Below, one piece after another: positions 1 to 5,217 of a stretch of 6,787 bases of DNA (within the stretch, counting starts at the first letter, position 1; each line of letters begins with the position of its first letter). Origin of the DNA: an uncultured Bacilli bacterium (GTDB taxonomy: Bacteria > Bacillota_I > Bacilli_A > RF39 > UBA660); the NCBI GenBank assembly GCA_947628495.1, contig CANRAC010000056.1, forward strand, positions 1 through 6,787, written 5' to 3'. The position numbers were made by a program, and so were the translations under genes. The notes beneath the pieces are model-generated. The model was not told the DNA's origin. It saw only the letters and a list, made by a program, of their open reading frames with translations, and did no database searches.

Positions 1-67
1 TGAAGCCTTCTTCTAATTGAAATATTTTCATTCCATAATCGTATAAATCATTTTGGACAGTTTTCAC
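1..67 (-). CDS. YabB/TrmN-type tRNA1(Val) (adenine(37)-N6)-methyltransferase-like protein, N-terminal fragment
   Basis: Only the first 22 codons are in the window; the gene runs off the left edge. The reading frame starts at a GTG at 67-65 inside the end of ricT, in another frame, and reads (M)KTVQNDLYDYGMKIFQLEEGF. The NDLYDYG-x-KIFQ-x(4)-GF pattern resembles the N-terminus of the Bacillota YabB/TrmN6 family of SAM-dependent tRNA methyltransferases, whose SAM-binding domain would lie beyond the edge. In Bacillus a yabB gene lies shortly downstream of ricT (yaaT), so the position agrees. GTG is preferred over the in-frame ATG at 31-29 because the family-like NDLYDYG lies upstream of that ATG and a good ribosome binding site precedes the GTG. 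The 20-bp overlap with ricT suggests translational coupling. Identification rests on a short peptide plus context; another small-domain methyltransferase is possible. Confidence 0.6.
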   Translation of the reverse strand, partial: MKTVQNDLYDYGMKIFQLEEGF

Positions 68-833
68 AATTCACCTTTATTTCATAACGTGTTCCATTGA
101 TGTCAACTTTATACATTCGATTTAATATATCGACACTAGTAACTTTACCTTCTCCATAGTCAGTTTTGACAATATCACCTACTTGAGGCATGCCTTTTTG
201 ACATCTAGTATACTCTTCATCTTCATAAGTTAGACAACAAAGTAATCTACCACACTGTCCATTTATCTTAGAAGGATTAATAGCTATATTTTGGTTTTTA
301 ACCATGTTAATAGAAATATTTCCGACATGATCTAAAAAGTTTCTACAACATAAGCAACGCCCACATTTACCAATTCCTCCAATAGCCTTTGCCTTATCTC
401 TAATTCCTACCTGACGAAGTTCAATACGAGTTTTGTAAATGTTTGCTAATGATTTAGCTAATTGCCGAAAATCAATTCTTTCCTCCGCCGTAAAATGAAA
501 TAATAGTTGTTTTCTTTCAAAGTTAAAAGAAGCATCTATAAAATTCATACTTAAATCTAACTCATTGGCAATTCTTTTCGCGTCATTTAATGCTTTTGCC
601 GCATCGACTTGATTTTTTTTGTTTCTTTTTTTGTCATCTTCAGTCGCTTTTCTAACAATATCTTTTATATTCATTAAATTTAATTCTTCTTGAATCCTCT
701 TCTCAACCCAACCAAATTGCTCTCCATTTTCAGTTTCTACTATAACCTCTTGTTTAGGTTCTAAATCATCCTCATCGTAGTTAAAATAATATATCTTTCC
801 CTTTTCTTTGAAAGTCACACCATAGGTTTGCAT
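48..833 (-). CDS. ricT: RicT/YaaT, PSP1-domain Y-complex protein (RNase Y-associated, Fe-S cluster)
   Basis: 261 residues, the usual family length. RicT forms the Y-complex with RicA and RicF in Bacillus. It binds an Fe-S cluster and helps RNase Y mature transcripts; it also affects competence, biofilm formation and sporulation there. The PSP1 domain covers roughly residues 45-130 (FGWVEKR to about the AEERIDFRQLAKSLA stretch). It is followed by the family's cysteine motifs, KCGRCLCC (C157, C160, C162, C163) and QCGRLLCC (C194, C199, C200). A further C211 and a terminal CENCP (C256, C259) add unusual thiols. The start ATG shares its A with the holB stop (TAATG) and is preceded by GGAGGAG at 845-839 with a 5-nt spacer, so translation is probably both coupled and independently initiated. 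The gene ends in TGA, overlapped by the next gene. The holB-ricT pair is conserved in Bacillota. Confidence 0.93.
   Translation of the reverse strand: MQTYGVTFKEKGKIYYFNYDEDDLEPKQEVIVETENGEQFGWVEKRIQEELNLMNIKDIVRKATEDDKKRNKKNQVDAAKALNDAKRIANELDLSMNFIDASFNFERKQLLFHFTAEERIDFRQLAKSLANIYKTRIELRQVGIRDKAKAIGGIGKCGRCLCCRNFLDHVGNISINMVKNQNIAINPSKINGQCGRLLCCLTYEDEEYTRCQKGMPQVGDIVKTDYGEGKVTSVDILNRMYKVDINGTRYEIKVNCENCPK
72..78 (-). promoter_or_regulatory. Ribosome binding site for the yabB-like gene
   Basis: AAAGGTG (78-72), followed by AATT and then the GTG at 67, lies inside the ricT coding sequence. The extended match AGGTGA resembles the sites used by dnaX and ybaB in this window. It decides for the GTG start rather than the ATG at 31. 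Confidence 0.55.
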
Positions 834-1687
834 TATAACTCCTCCATTTCCAAAGCAAAGTTATCCAGTAATAATTCTATATTAACATTAAATAAGCTAC
901 TTTCCAAGACATTAAAAAGAGCTTTTTGGATTTTTAATAGCTGAGCAAATGGAATATTTTTCAGAATTTCTAAATCATTTTGATTTGGTTTATTGATTAC
1001 TTCACTTATCTGCCAATATAAATAGTTATAAAATTTAATAATTTGCTCTCTTTCCGTAAAGACACTTAATATATATTTTTTATTTAGATAAATACCATCT
1101 TCCGTTTTATTAATTAATTTAGGCAAATACTCTTTAGCGATTTCTGTAAACTCTTCTAACTGCTGATCTGTGAGATTTAAAATTTCGGTTATATTTTCAT
1201 TATCATAAGGATTATAAATTATTTGGCAACGACTTTTGATTGTTTCTAACATTGCCTCTTTATTAGTTGTGACAAAAAATCCTAAAATACTGTTTTCTGG
1301 CTCTTCTAAAAATTTCAACATGGTATTAGCAGCCGCACTATTTAACTTCTCCGCGTAATTTATAATATATATATTGTTGGCAATGTATAAAGGCTTTGTT
1401 TTAAATTGTTCTTTTAACTCTAATATTTGAGACTTTTTAATTTGTTGCCCGTCGGGATATATTTTTTTTATATTGGGAATTACATCATTTTCAATTTGAT
1501 AACATAAGTTACAATCTTGACAAGCATCTTGATATTTTTTTGGACAGCTTATTTCTTTAATCAGCTCTACAATATCTTTATTGCATTTATTTATATCATT
1601 TGTTACAAGCAAAAAAGCATGGGAAAGTTTATTCTCATGATATTTTTTTACTAAGTCATTAATTTTTTTACTTATTATCACAACCAT
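833..1687 (-). CDS. holB: DNA polymerase III subunit delta' (clamp loader)
   Basis: 284 residues, somewhat short for the family. HolB is the non-ATPase delta' arm of the clamp loader that opens and loads the beta sliding clamp with DnaX and delta. Seen: SHAFLL at 22-27 where active paralogues carry a P-loop, with no GKT here, as expected for delta'; a C4 zinc module (C48, C56, C59, C62); the conserved NSAAANTMLKFLEEP block at 116-130; and the sensor SRC at 152-154. The C-terminal third (about 190-284) is the helical collar domain and is poorly conserved. The start is uncertain. The ATG at 1687 has AGAGG only 2 nt upstream, whereas the GTG at codon 3 (1681-1679) would sit 8 nt from it; the two choices differ by two residues. 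The gene follows bofA by 5 bp and overlaps the ricT start by one base. Confidence 0.93.
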   Translation of the reverse strand: MVVIISKKINDLVKKYHENKLSHAFLLVTNDINKCNKDIVELIKEISCPKKYQDACQDCNLCYQIENDVIPNIKKIYPDGQQIKKSQILELKEQFKTKPLYIANNIYIINYAEKLNSAAANTMLKFLEEPENSILGFFVTTNKEAMLETIKSRCQIIYNPYDNENITEILNLTDQQLEEFTEIAKEYLPKLINKTEDGIYLNKKYILSVFTEREQIIKFYNYLYWQISEVINKPNQNDLEILKNIPFAQLLKIQKALFNVLESSLFNVNIELLLDNFALEMEEL

Positions 1688-1692
1688 TACCT

Positions 1693-1881
1693 CTACTTTG
1701 TTATAAAGAACATTAAAACCAAAGAAAATAAACCTGGAAAACCTAAAGTAGAAACAACGCCTACATTGATTAAATTAATAGGAATAAAAATGTTTGCTGC
1801 CGACAAAACTAAATTTAATCCATAAATTACTAATATTGATGTACAAATTTTTCTAATTATAGTTACTATTTTTCTTATCAT
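1693..1881 (-). CDS. bofA: BofA-like small integral membrane protein
   Basis: 62 residues. The C-terminal half contains FIPINLINVGVVSTLGFPG (32-50), which matches the BofA signature: PIN, a short run, then LG-x-PG. In Bacillus, BofA inhibits the intramembrane protease SpoIVFB and so holds back pro-sigma-K processing. Homologues also occur in non-sporulating Bacillota, so a sporulation role here is unproven. Two hydrophobic segments are visible, about 12-31 and 42-60, after a basic N-terminus (RK at 3-4, RK at 10-11). It is shorter than the Bacillus protein (87 residues), apparently lacking the first membrane helix. Its place after recR and before holB agrees with the recR-(yaaL)-bofA order of Bacillus. 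AGGGAG (1893-1888) lies 6 nt before the ATG and supports this start. Both SD and start are embedded in an inverted repeat. Confidence 0.75.
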   Translation of the reverse strand: MIRKIVTIIRKICTSILVIYGLNLVLSAANIFIPINLINVGVVSTLGFPGLFSLVLMFFITK

Positions 1882-1910
1882 AATTTTCTCCCTGTTAAAA
1901 ATTATGATAA
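1875..1910 (-). promoter_or_regulatory. Hairpin over the bofA translation start
   Basis: A perfect 13-bp inverted repeat: TTATCATAATTTT and AAAATTATGATAA, separated by a 10-nt loop. On the bofA mRNA the loop is UAACAGGGAG, so it exposes the Shine-Dalgarno sequence, while the AUG start codon lies within the 3' arm. There is no U-tract after the minus-strand 3' arm, so it is not an intrinsic terminator. Only one G-C pair is present, so the stem is of modest strength. A translation-modulating or temperature-sensitive element is possible, but function is inference. Confidence 0.45.
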
Positions 1911-1929
1911 AAAGTTTTATTTTAGTACT

Positions 1930-2550
1930 TTATTTCCCAGGAAATAAATTTTCTGATATAACTTTGCGATCTTTTAGGGCTTTATCTAACGATAAAGGGT
2001 CTAAATAATCAATTTCTGCCCCCATCGGAATACCATATGGTAAACGGGAAATCTTAATTTGTTTATCTTTTAATAATTTTTGAATAAACATTGTTGTTGC
2101 TTCTCCTTCAACACTAGCTTTTAAAGCCACTATAATTTCACATTCTCCTAACTCGTCAACTCGCTTAATTAAACTGGCAATGTTGATGTCCTCAGGTCCA
2201 ATTCCATCGATAGGAGAAATTAATCCGTTTAACACATGATACGTGCCATTATAATTTCCCGATTTTTCAAAAGCAAAGACACTTTTAAAATCTTCTAATA
2301 TGCAAATGACTTTTTTATCTCTTTCGGAATCAGCACATATATCACAAATATCATTGGTAGCTAAGTGCCCACATATCTGACAGGGATGTAAATTTTTCTT
2401 TATAGCTAATAAACTATTGGCGAAATTTACTACATCTTCTTCTGGTAATTTTAGAATTGCCAAAACTTGTCTTTCAGCACTTTTTTCGCCAATACCAGGT
2501 ATCTTTTTGAAACTTTCAATGGCTTCACTTAAATCTGTAGGATATATCAT
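1930..2550 (-). CDS. recR: Recombination mediator protein RecR
   Basis: 206 residues, full family length. RecR works with RecF/RecO to load RecA onto SSB-coated gaps. Domains in order: N-terminal helix-hairpin-helix with the IPGIGEKSAERQ block (17-28); C4 zinc finger (C57, C60, C69, C72); Toprim domain (about 81-175) with ILEDFKSVFAFEKSG and NGTYHVLNGLISP (101-113) and the acidic EGEAT motif (148-152); and a C-terminal segment with PYGIPMGAEIDYLD (171-184). The Toprim stretch reads ALKASVEGEAT where many homologues have ATNPTVEGE, a modest variation. The start ATG shares its A with the ybaB stop (TAATG). Only a weak GGG precedes it, so expression probably depends on coupling to ybaB. The dnaX-ybaB-recR order is a classic Bacillota operon. 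The final codons overlap an NBS-like palindrome. Confidence 0.97.
   Translation of the reverse strand: MIYPTDLSEAIESFKKIPGIGEKSAERQVLAILKLPEEDVVNFANSLLAIKKNLHPCQICGHLATNDICDICADSERDKKVICILEDFKSVFAFEKSGNYNGTYHVLNGLISPIDGIGPEDINIASLIKRVDELGECEIIVALKASVEGEATTMFIQKLLKDKQIKISRLPYGIPMGAEIDYLDPLSLDKALKDRKVISENLFPGK
1931..1946. promoter_or_regulatory. Noc-binding-site-like sequence (NBS) at the recR stop
   Basis: TATTTCCCAGGAAATA, one mismatch from the palindromic Noc consensus ATTTCCCGGGAAAT extended by T/A. It covers the last recR codons (FPGK) and part of the stop. The identical 16-mer occurs again inside dnaX. Noc is the ParB paralogue that inhibits division over the nucleoid; its gene is not in the window. 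Confidence 0.5.
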
Positions 2551-2849
2551 TAGAATAACCCGTTAAGAGGACCGGCAGCGGCTCCCATTTTTTCATCTAC
2601 TTCTTTATCAACTTTGGTAAGAGCATCTTTTATGGCTATACTTATCATATCTTCTAAAATTTCCAAATCATCAGCTTCATATTTTTTTTCTTTATCAATT
2701 TTAATCGAAACTAATTCTTTTTTTCCATTAAAAACTACTTCTACTAACTCAGATTTTCCCACAAATGTTTGATTATTGATTTCTTCCTTTTTTTTCATTA
2801 AATCTCTTTGCATTTTTTGCGCCTGCGCCATAAGACTTTGCATATTCAT
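2550..2849 (-). CDS. ybaB: YbaB/EbfC family nucleoid-associated protein
   Basis: 99 residues from the chosen start. YbaB/EbfC proteins are small dimeric DNA-binding proteins that coat the nucleoid and are linked genetically to recR and dnaX. Seen: the N-terminal amphipathic helix MNMQSLMAQAQKMQRDLMKKKEEI; the central beta part with GKSELVEVVFNGKKELVSIKID; and the C-terminal helix ending in MGAAAGPLNGLF, all typical. The frame also opens at a GTG at 2858, directly after the dnaX stop, but the ATG at 2849 is chosen because AGGTGAT (2860-2854) is placed correctly for it and family members start with MN-x-Q. The gene therefore begins 9 bp after dnaX and overlaps recR by one base. Confidence 0.95.
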   Translation of the reverse strand: MNMQSLMAQAQKMQRDLMKKKEEINNQTFVGKSELVEVVFNGKKELVSIKIDKEKKYEADDLEILEDMISIAIKDALTKVDKEVDEKMGAAAGPLNGLF

Positions 2850-2853
2850 TTTT

Positions 2854-2860
2854 ATCACCT
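2854..2860 (-). promoter_or_regulatory. Ribosome binding site deciding the ybaB start
   Basis: AGGTGAT with an AAAA spacer to the ATG at 2849. It overlaps the dnaX TAG stop (2861-2859) and contains the upstream in-frame GTG, which therefore cannot be the start. Confidence 0.7.
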
Positions 2861-4466
2861 ATTCCTTTACTATTTCAATCTTATCTTCGGAAAATATATC
2901 ACTCGCTAAATTTTCTAATTCATTTTTTTCTAAAGGTTCTAATAAAATTTCTTCTTTTATTTCATATTTTATTTGTTTCTTTATATCTTCAATATATTTA
3001 GTTTTTATATTTTTCCATTCTTCTTTAGAGACCGCAATTATTTTCCATTTCAATTGCAGTTGATCTCTTAATACCCTTTCAATTATCGTTGTTTGCTTAT
3101 TTATTAAACCTGCCGAACTGTCGGTTAATGTTTCTATTATAACATAATCATCTGAGGCTGCAACGATATCTGTATCACAAACATTTAAATATATATTATT
3201 ATCCACTAGTTTTACTTTTTCTAAAAAACTTTGCCAATTAAGTTTGGCGGTATTTAAAATTTGCTTACTAGCTTCTGCCAAACAATTATTAACTCTAATT
3301 TCTTTAAATTTCTCTATCAAATCTTTCTGTTTTTCGGCTTTTATCTTTATTTCCCGATTATTTTGTTGGCTTATTTCTGTTTTTTTATTATTTCCCAGGA
3401 AATATTCAGTTTCTTTTTCATTGTTTTTTTCCATATTAGCATTCATATAACTTAAGACTATCATTTCCACAATAATATATGGGTCAATACTAATCGATTT
3501 ATTAGCTAATAAATTAGTTAATTCCAATATTAAACTTTTTATTTTTTCAAATGTTAATCTTTTTTCTTTTACTGCATTCAATTTAATATTAATAGCTAAT
3601 TCTTTTAATTCATTAATCAGTTTATTAATAAATACTTTGCTATCAATACCAGAATTTTTAAATTCTTGCAGCATTTCTAGTGTTACTTTTATATCATTAC
3701 TTTCTACTATATCTATAAATTTCTTAATTTTTATATTGGAAATTGTGCCAAAAGTATTTATTACTGTTTCAATTGTTATCTCATCGGTGGCCAAAGATGC
3801 AATTTGATCTAAAATACTTAAGGCGTCTCGTAAGCCTCCTTCGGCCAAATAGGCAATTTCTGTAATTGCTTCAGGAGTAATTTTTATTTTTTCTTGCGAA
3901 CAAACATACGTTAATCTATTGCATATATCTTCTACAGAAATTCTAGAAAAATCAAAACGTTGAGTTCGAGATAATATAGTAATAGGAACGTTTTGAATGT
4001 CCGTAGTTGCTAAAATAAAAACTACATGAGCAGGTGGTTCTTCTAATGTTAATAATAAAGCATTAAAAGCACTTTGTGATAACATATGTACTTCATCAAT
4101 AATATAAACTTTATATTTAGAATTACTTGGTAATAACTTAATATTATTTATTAATTCTCTTATTTCATCTACCCCATTATTGGATGCGGCATCAATTTCA
4201 ATTATATCTGGATTATCATTAAAAGTTTTGCACGAATTACAATTTAAACAAGGATTGCCTTGTTGATTATTCTCACAATTAATACTTCGAGCAAAAATTT
4301 TTGCTAGTGAGGTTTTTCCTGTTCCTCTTGGCCCTGTGAATATGTATGCATGAGATATTTTATTTTGTACTATAGCATTTTTTAAAGTATTTACTACTGT
4401 TTTTTGACCTGTTACATCATCAAAAGATAGTGGTCTATATTTACGATAAAGCACTTTATAATCCAT
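2859..4466 (-). CDS. dnaX: DNA polymerase III subunit gamma/tau
   Basis: 535 residues. DnaX is the ATPase motor of the clamp loader; its tau C-terminus links polymerase and helicase. Seen: N-terminal MDYKVLYRKYRPLSFDDVTGQ; Walker A GPRGTGKT (45-52); C4 zinc module (C64, C73, C76, C79); Walker B VYIIDE (120-125); sensor region ILSRTQRFDF (164-173), where SRT replaces the commoner SRC; sensor 2 GGLRDALSILDQ (210-221); and helical domain III to about 343. A hydrophilic Lys/Glu/Asn linker follows (about 344-380), then a divergent C-terminal tau domain. The ATG at 4466 is chosen over an in-frame GTG at 4487, because AGGTGAT lies between the two and the promoter predicts a transcript starting near 4488. 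A slippery A AAA AAC at codons 347-348 could yield a 349-residue gamma form. Confidence 0.97.
   Translation of the reverse strand: MDYKVLYRKYRPLSFDDVTGQKTVVNTLKNAIVQNKISHAYIFTGPRGTGKTSLAKIFARSINCENNQQGNPCLNCNSCKTFNDNPDIIEIDAASNNGVDEIRELINNIKLLPSNSKYKVYIIDEVHMLSQSAFNALLLTLEEPPAHVVFILATTDIQNVPITILSRTQRFDFSRISVEDICNRLTYVCSQEKIKITPEAITEIAYLAEGGLRDALSILDQIASLATDEITIETVINTFGTISNIKIKKFIDIVESNDIKVTLEMLQEFKNSGIDSKVFINKLINELKELAINIKLNAVKEKRLTFEKIKSLILELTNLLANKSISIDPYIIVEMIVLSYMNANMEKNNEKETEYFLGNNKKTEISQQNNREIKIKAEKQKDLIEKFKEIRVNNCLAEASKQILNTAKLNWQSFLEKVKLVDNNIYLNVCDTDIVAASDDYVIIETLTDSSAGLINKQTTIIERVLRDQLQLKWKIIAVSKEEWKNIKTKYIEDIKKQIKYEIKEEILLEPLEKNELENLASDIFSEDKIEIVKE
3389..3404. promoter_or_regulatory. 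Noc-binding-site-like sequence (NBS) inside dnaX
   Basis: TATTTCCCAGGAAATA, identical over 16 bp and in the same orientation as the copy at 1931-1946, 13/14 to the Noc consensus. Here it is read as YFLGN, in a different codon phase from the recR copy. Shared peptide sequence therefore does not explain the match. Confidence 0.5.
3418..3429 (-). other. dnaX: Candidate programmed -1 frameshift site in dnaX (gamma subunit)
   Basis: Minus-strand A AAA AAC (3429-3423) is in the X XXY YYZ register of the zero frame (GAA AAA AAC). After a -1 slip the ribosome would read AAA, CAA, then TGA (3420-3418), giving a 349-residue product that ends at the close of clamp-loader domain III. E. coli dnaX uses A AAA AAG followed by one codon and TGA. 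No clear upstream SD-like stimulator and no strong hairpin at the usual distance were seen. Confidence 0.35.
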
Positions 4467-4472
4467 GTTGTC

Positions 4473-4479
4473 ATCACCT
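4473..4479 (-). promoter_or_regulatory. Ribosome binding site deciding the dnaX start
   Basis: AGGTGAT with the 6-nt spacer GACAAC before the ATG at 4466. It lies downstream of the alternative GTG at 4487, ruling that start out. Confidence 0.75.
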
Positions 4480-4494
4480 GTTTCCACACTTATA

Positions 4495-4503
4495 ATTATA
4501 GCA
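4495..4503 (-). promoter_or_regulatory. Extended -10 promoter for dnaX-ybaB-recR
   Basis: TGCTATAAT, within the longer TATGCTATAAT, is a perfect extended -10 element with a consensus TATAAT at 4500-4495. No good -35 is visible 16-18 bp upstream, as is usual for extended -10 promoters. It predicts a start near 4489-4487 and a short leader of about 22 nt carrying the dnaX ribosome binding site. It sits between the tadA stop and dnaX. Confidence 0.65.
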
Positions 4504-4516
4504 TACTTATAGTCGT

Positions 4517-4936
4517 TTATCTTCTATTTTCAAAGAATTTTTTCAATTTATTTTTATATTCTTCTTTTATTTTTTTCATTCCCGGAATCTCTATAAAATT
4601 ACTTTTAGAGTAAGTTTTTTTATTTTCTAATCTTTCAATCAAATAATAAGTTTCAGGGATATGGGCTTCTCTTATAATTATTTCACACATTTCACAAGGT
4701 TTAAGTGTTACGTAAAGCTGGCAATCATTTAAATTCCACCTCTTTAATTTTTTACTTGCTCTTTTAATACATAAGATTTCGGCATGGCCCAAAACATTGT
4801 GGTTTATGTTTTTATTGTTCACGCATTTACTGATAATTTTATTTTTTTGTACCAATATAGCTGCAATTGGTAGTTCTTCTTTTTTTTGATTTTTTAATGC
4901 AAGTTCTAAGCACATTTGCATATATTTTTCATTCAT
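4517..4936 (-). CDS. tadA: tRNA-specific adenosine deaminase TadA-like protein
   Basis: 139 residues from the chosen start. TadA converts A34 to inosine in tRNA-Arg(ACG). The cytidine/deoxycytidylate deaminase fold is clear: LPIAAILVQ (22-30), the zinc ligand and proton shuttle HAE (51-53), and the second zinc motif PCEMC (80-84), with RWNLNDCQLYVTLKP leading into it. The C-terminal third is short and divergent: the usual YGA...D...G...GS segment after the zinc motif is not recognisable. A related deaminase therefore remains possible, although tadA next to dnaX is the normal Bacillota order. The frame opens further upstream (4966), but that extension lies in the SRP RNA 3' end. The ATG at 4936 has AGGAG (4948-4944) with a 7-nt spacer and begins with the family-like MNEKYMQMCLELA. 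Confidence 0.85.
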   Translation of the reverse strand: MNEKYMQMCLELALKNQKKEELPIAAILVQKNKIISKCVNNKNINHNVLGHAEILCIKRASKKLKRWNLNDCQLYVTLKPCEMCEIIIREAHIPETYYLIERLENKKTYSKSNFIEIPGMKKIKEEYKNKLKKFFENRR

Positions 4937-4943
4937 AAATATA

Positions 4944-4948
4944 CTCCT
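4944..4948 (-). promoter_or_regulatory. Ribosome binding site deciding the tadA start
   Basis: AGGAG with a 7-nt spacer (TATATTT) before the ATG at 4936. It begins only 4 nt after the T-tract of the SRP RNA terminator. Confidence 0.75.
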
Positions 4949-4952
4949 AAAC

Positions 4953-4971
4953 AAAAAAGTGCACACAAATA
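4953..4971 (-). terminator. 3' end and probable terminator of the SRP RNA
   Basis: The 3' arm of the closing helix (4971-4959) is followed directly by six T residues (4958-4953). The hairpin is the whole SRP RNA rod rather than a short stem, which may make termination incomplete and allow read-through into tadA. Confidence 0.6.
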
Positions 4972-5029
4972 GGGATTGATGTGGCTGCTATCTTCCGATC
5001 CTGACCAATTTACAATATATTTGTTGCAC
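4953..5029 (-). ncRNA. ffs: Signal recognition particle RNA, small bacterial type
   Basis: A roughly 77-nt RNA that would bind Ffh to target nascent membrane proteins. The domain IV signature is present at 5006-4984: GGTCAGG, the GGAA tetraloop (4996-4993), then AGCAGCC. Compared with the usual TC-CGGAAG-GA, both sides of the apical stem are changed to AT-CGGAAG-AT, so pairing is kept, which is a compensatory change. An inner helix (ATTG with CAAT) and a closing helix (GTGCAACAAATA with TATTTGT-g-TGCAC, one bulged G) complete the rod. There is no room for the Alu domain found in the about 270-nt Bacillus scRNA; the size is like that of mycoplasma SRP RNAs. It lies upstream of tadA, whereas in Bacillus it lies between tadA and dnaX. 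The exact ends are inferred from the helix and the T-tract. Confidence 0.92.
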
Positions 5030-5035
5030 AAAAGT

Positions 5036-5064
5036 ATATTAACAAATTTAAAATTAATTCACAA
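5036..5064 (-). promoter_or_regulatory. Promoter of the SRP RNA gene
   Basis: TTGTGA (5064-5059), 17 bp, then TAATAT (5041-5036) predicts initiation at about 5029, which is the first base of the closing helix. The overlapping TATACT (5038-5033) is a better -10 by sequence but would start inside the helix and leaves a 20-bp spacer. Confidence 0.5.
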
Positions 5065-5069
5065 CTTTT

Positions 5070-5101
5070 TTATACAATGTTTCACGTGAAACATTGTATA
5101 A
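5070..5101. promoter_or_regulatory. parS: parS site 1 (ParB/Spo0J binding), intergenic
   Basis: The core TGTTTCACGTGAAACA (5078-5093) is an exact parS. The palindrome is perfect over 32 bp, well beyond the 16-bp core. It lies just upstream of the SRP RNA promoter. The 86 bp between this site and the next (5102-5187) are AT-rich; one TATAAT (5165-5160, minus) is visible without a convincing -35, and nothing else was recognised. Confidence 0.93.
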
Positions 5102-5186
5102 TGCAATTTTAAACCGTGAACAATCATAACAAACAAATAATAAACTATTTTATTAACAGATTATATTTTAGTTTAAATAAGTATAT

Positions 5187-5217
5187 AAAAACAATGTTTC
5201 ACGTGAAACATTGTTTT
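5187..5217 (-). terminator. Possible gyrA terminator formed by parS site 2
   Basis: On the minus strand the palindrome can fold as a 13-bp stem with an ACGT loop, directly after the gyrA stop, and ends in TTTTT (5191-5187) before ATATAC. The stem has few G-C pairs, so it may be weak. No other terminator candidate for gyrA was seen before the SRP RNA gene. Confidence 0.4.
5188..5217. promoter_or_regulatory. parS: parS site 2, touching the gyrA stop codon
   Basis: Exact core TGTTTCACGTGAAACA at 5195-5210; the palindrome is perfect over 30 bp and reaches into the gyrA TAA (5218-5216). It shares an identical 24-bp centre with site 1. The core centres of sites 1 and 2 are 117 bp apart. Confidence 0.93.

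Noticed and set aside
2776..3063. Plus-strand open frame of 95 codons over ybaB/dnaX
   Set aside because: Antisense to two well-supported genes, Phe/Ile/Ser-rich composition typical of reversed AT-rich coding sequence, no ribosome binding site or recognisable domain.
3199..3207. TTATCCACT, 8 of 9 to a DnaA box
   Set aside because: Single copy inside dnaX with no cluster or AT-rich unwinding element beside it; not evidence for an origin.
3244..3455. Two overlapping plus-strand open frames inside dnaX
   Set aside because: Both are mirror images of the Lys/Glu-rich linker of DnaX; low complexity and no family resemblance.
4467..4487. GTG start for dnaX at 4487
   Set aside because: It coincides with the predicted transcription start, lacks an upstream ribosome binding site, and the AGGTGAT site lies downstream of it.
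4578..4588. ATTCCCGGAAT in tadA, and half sites TATTTCCCG (3348-3356) and AATTTCCCG (2253-2261), as further Noc sites
   Set aside because: The first matches only about 9 of 14 consensus positions and the others match one arm only; too weak to call.
4937..4966. N-terminal extension of tadA to 4966
   Set aside because: The extension is encoded by the SRP RNA 3' stem and T-tract; the ribosome binding site and family similarity point to the ATG at 4936.
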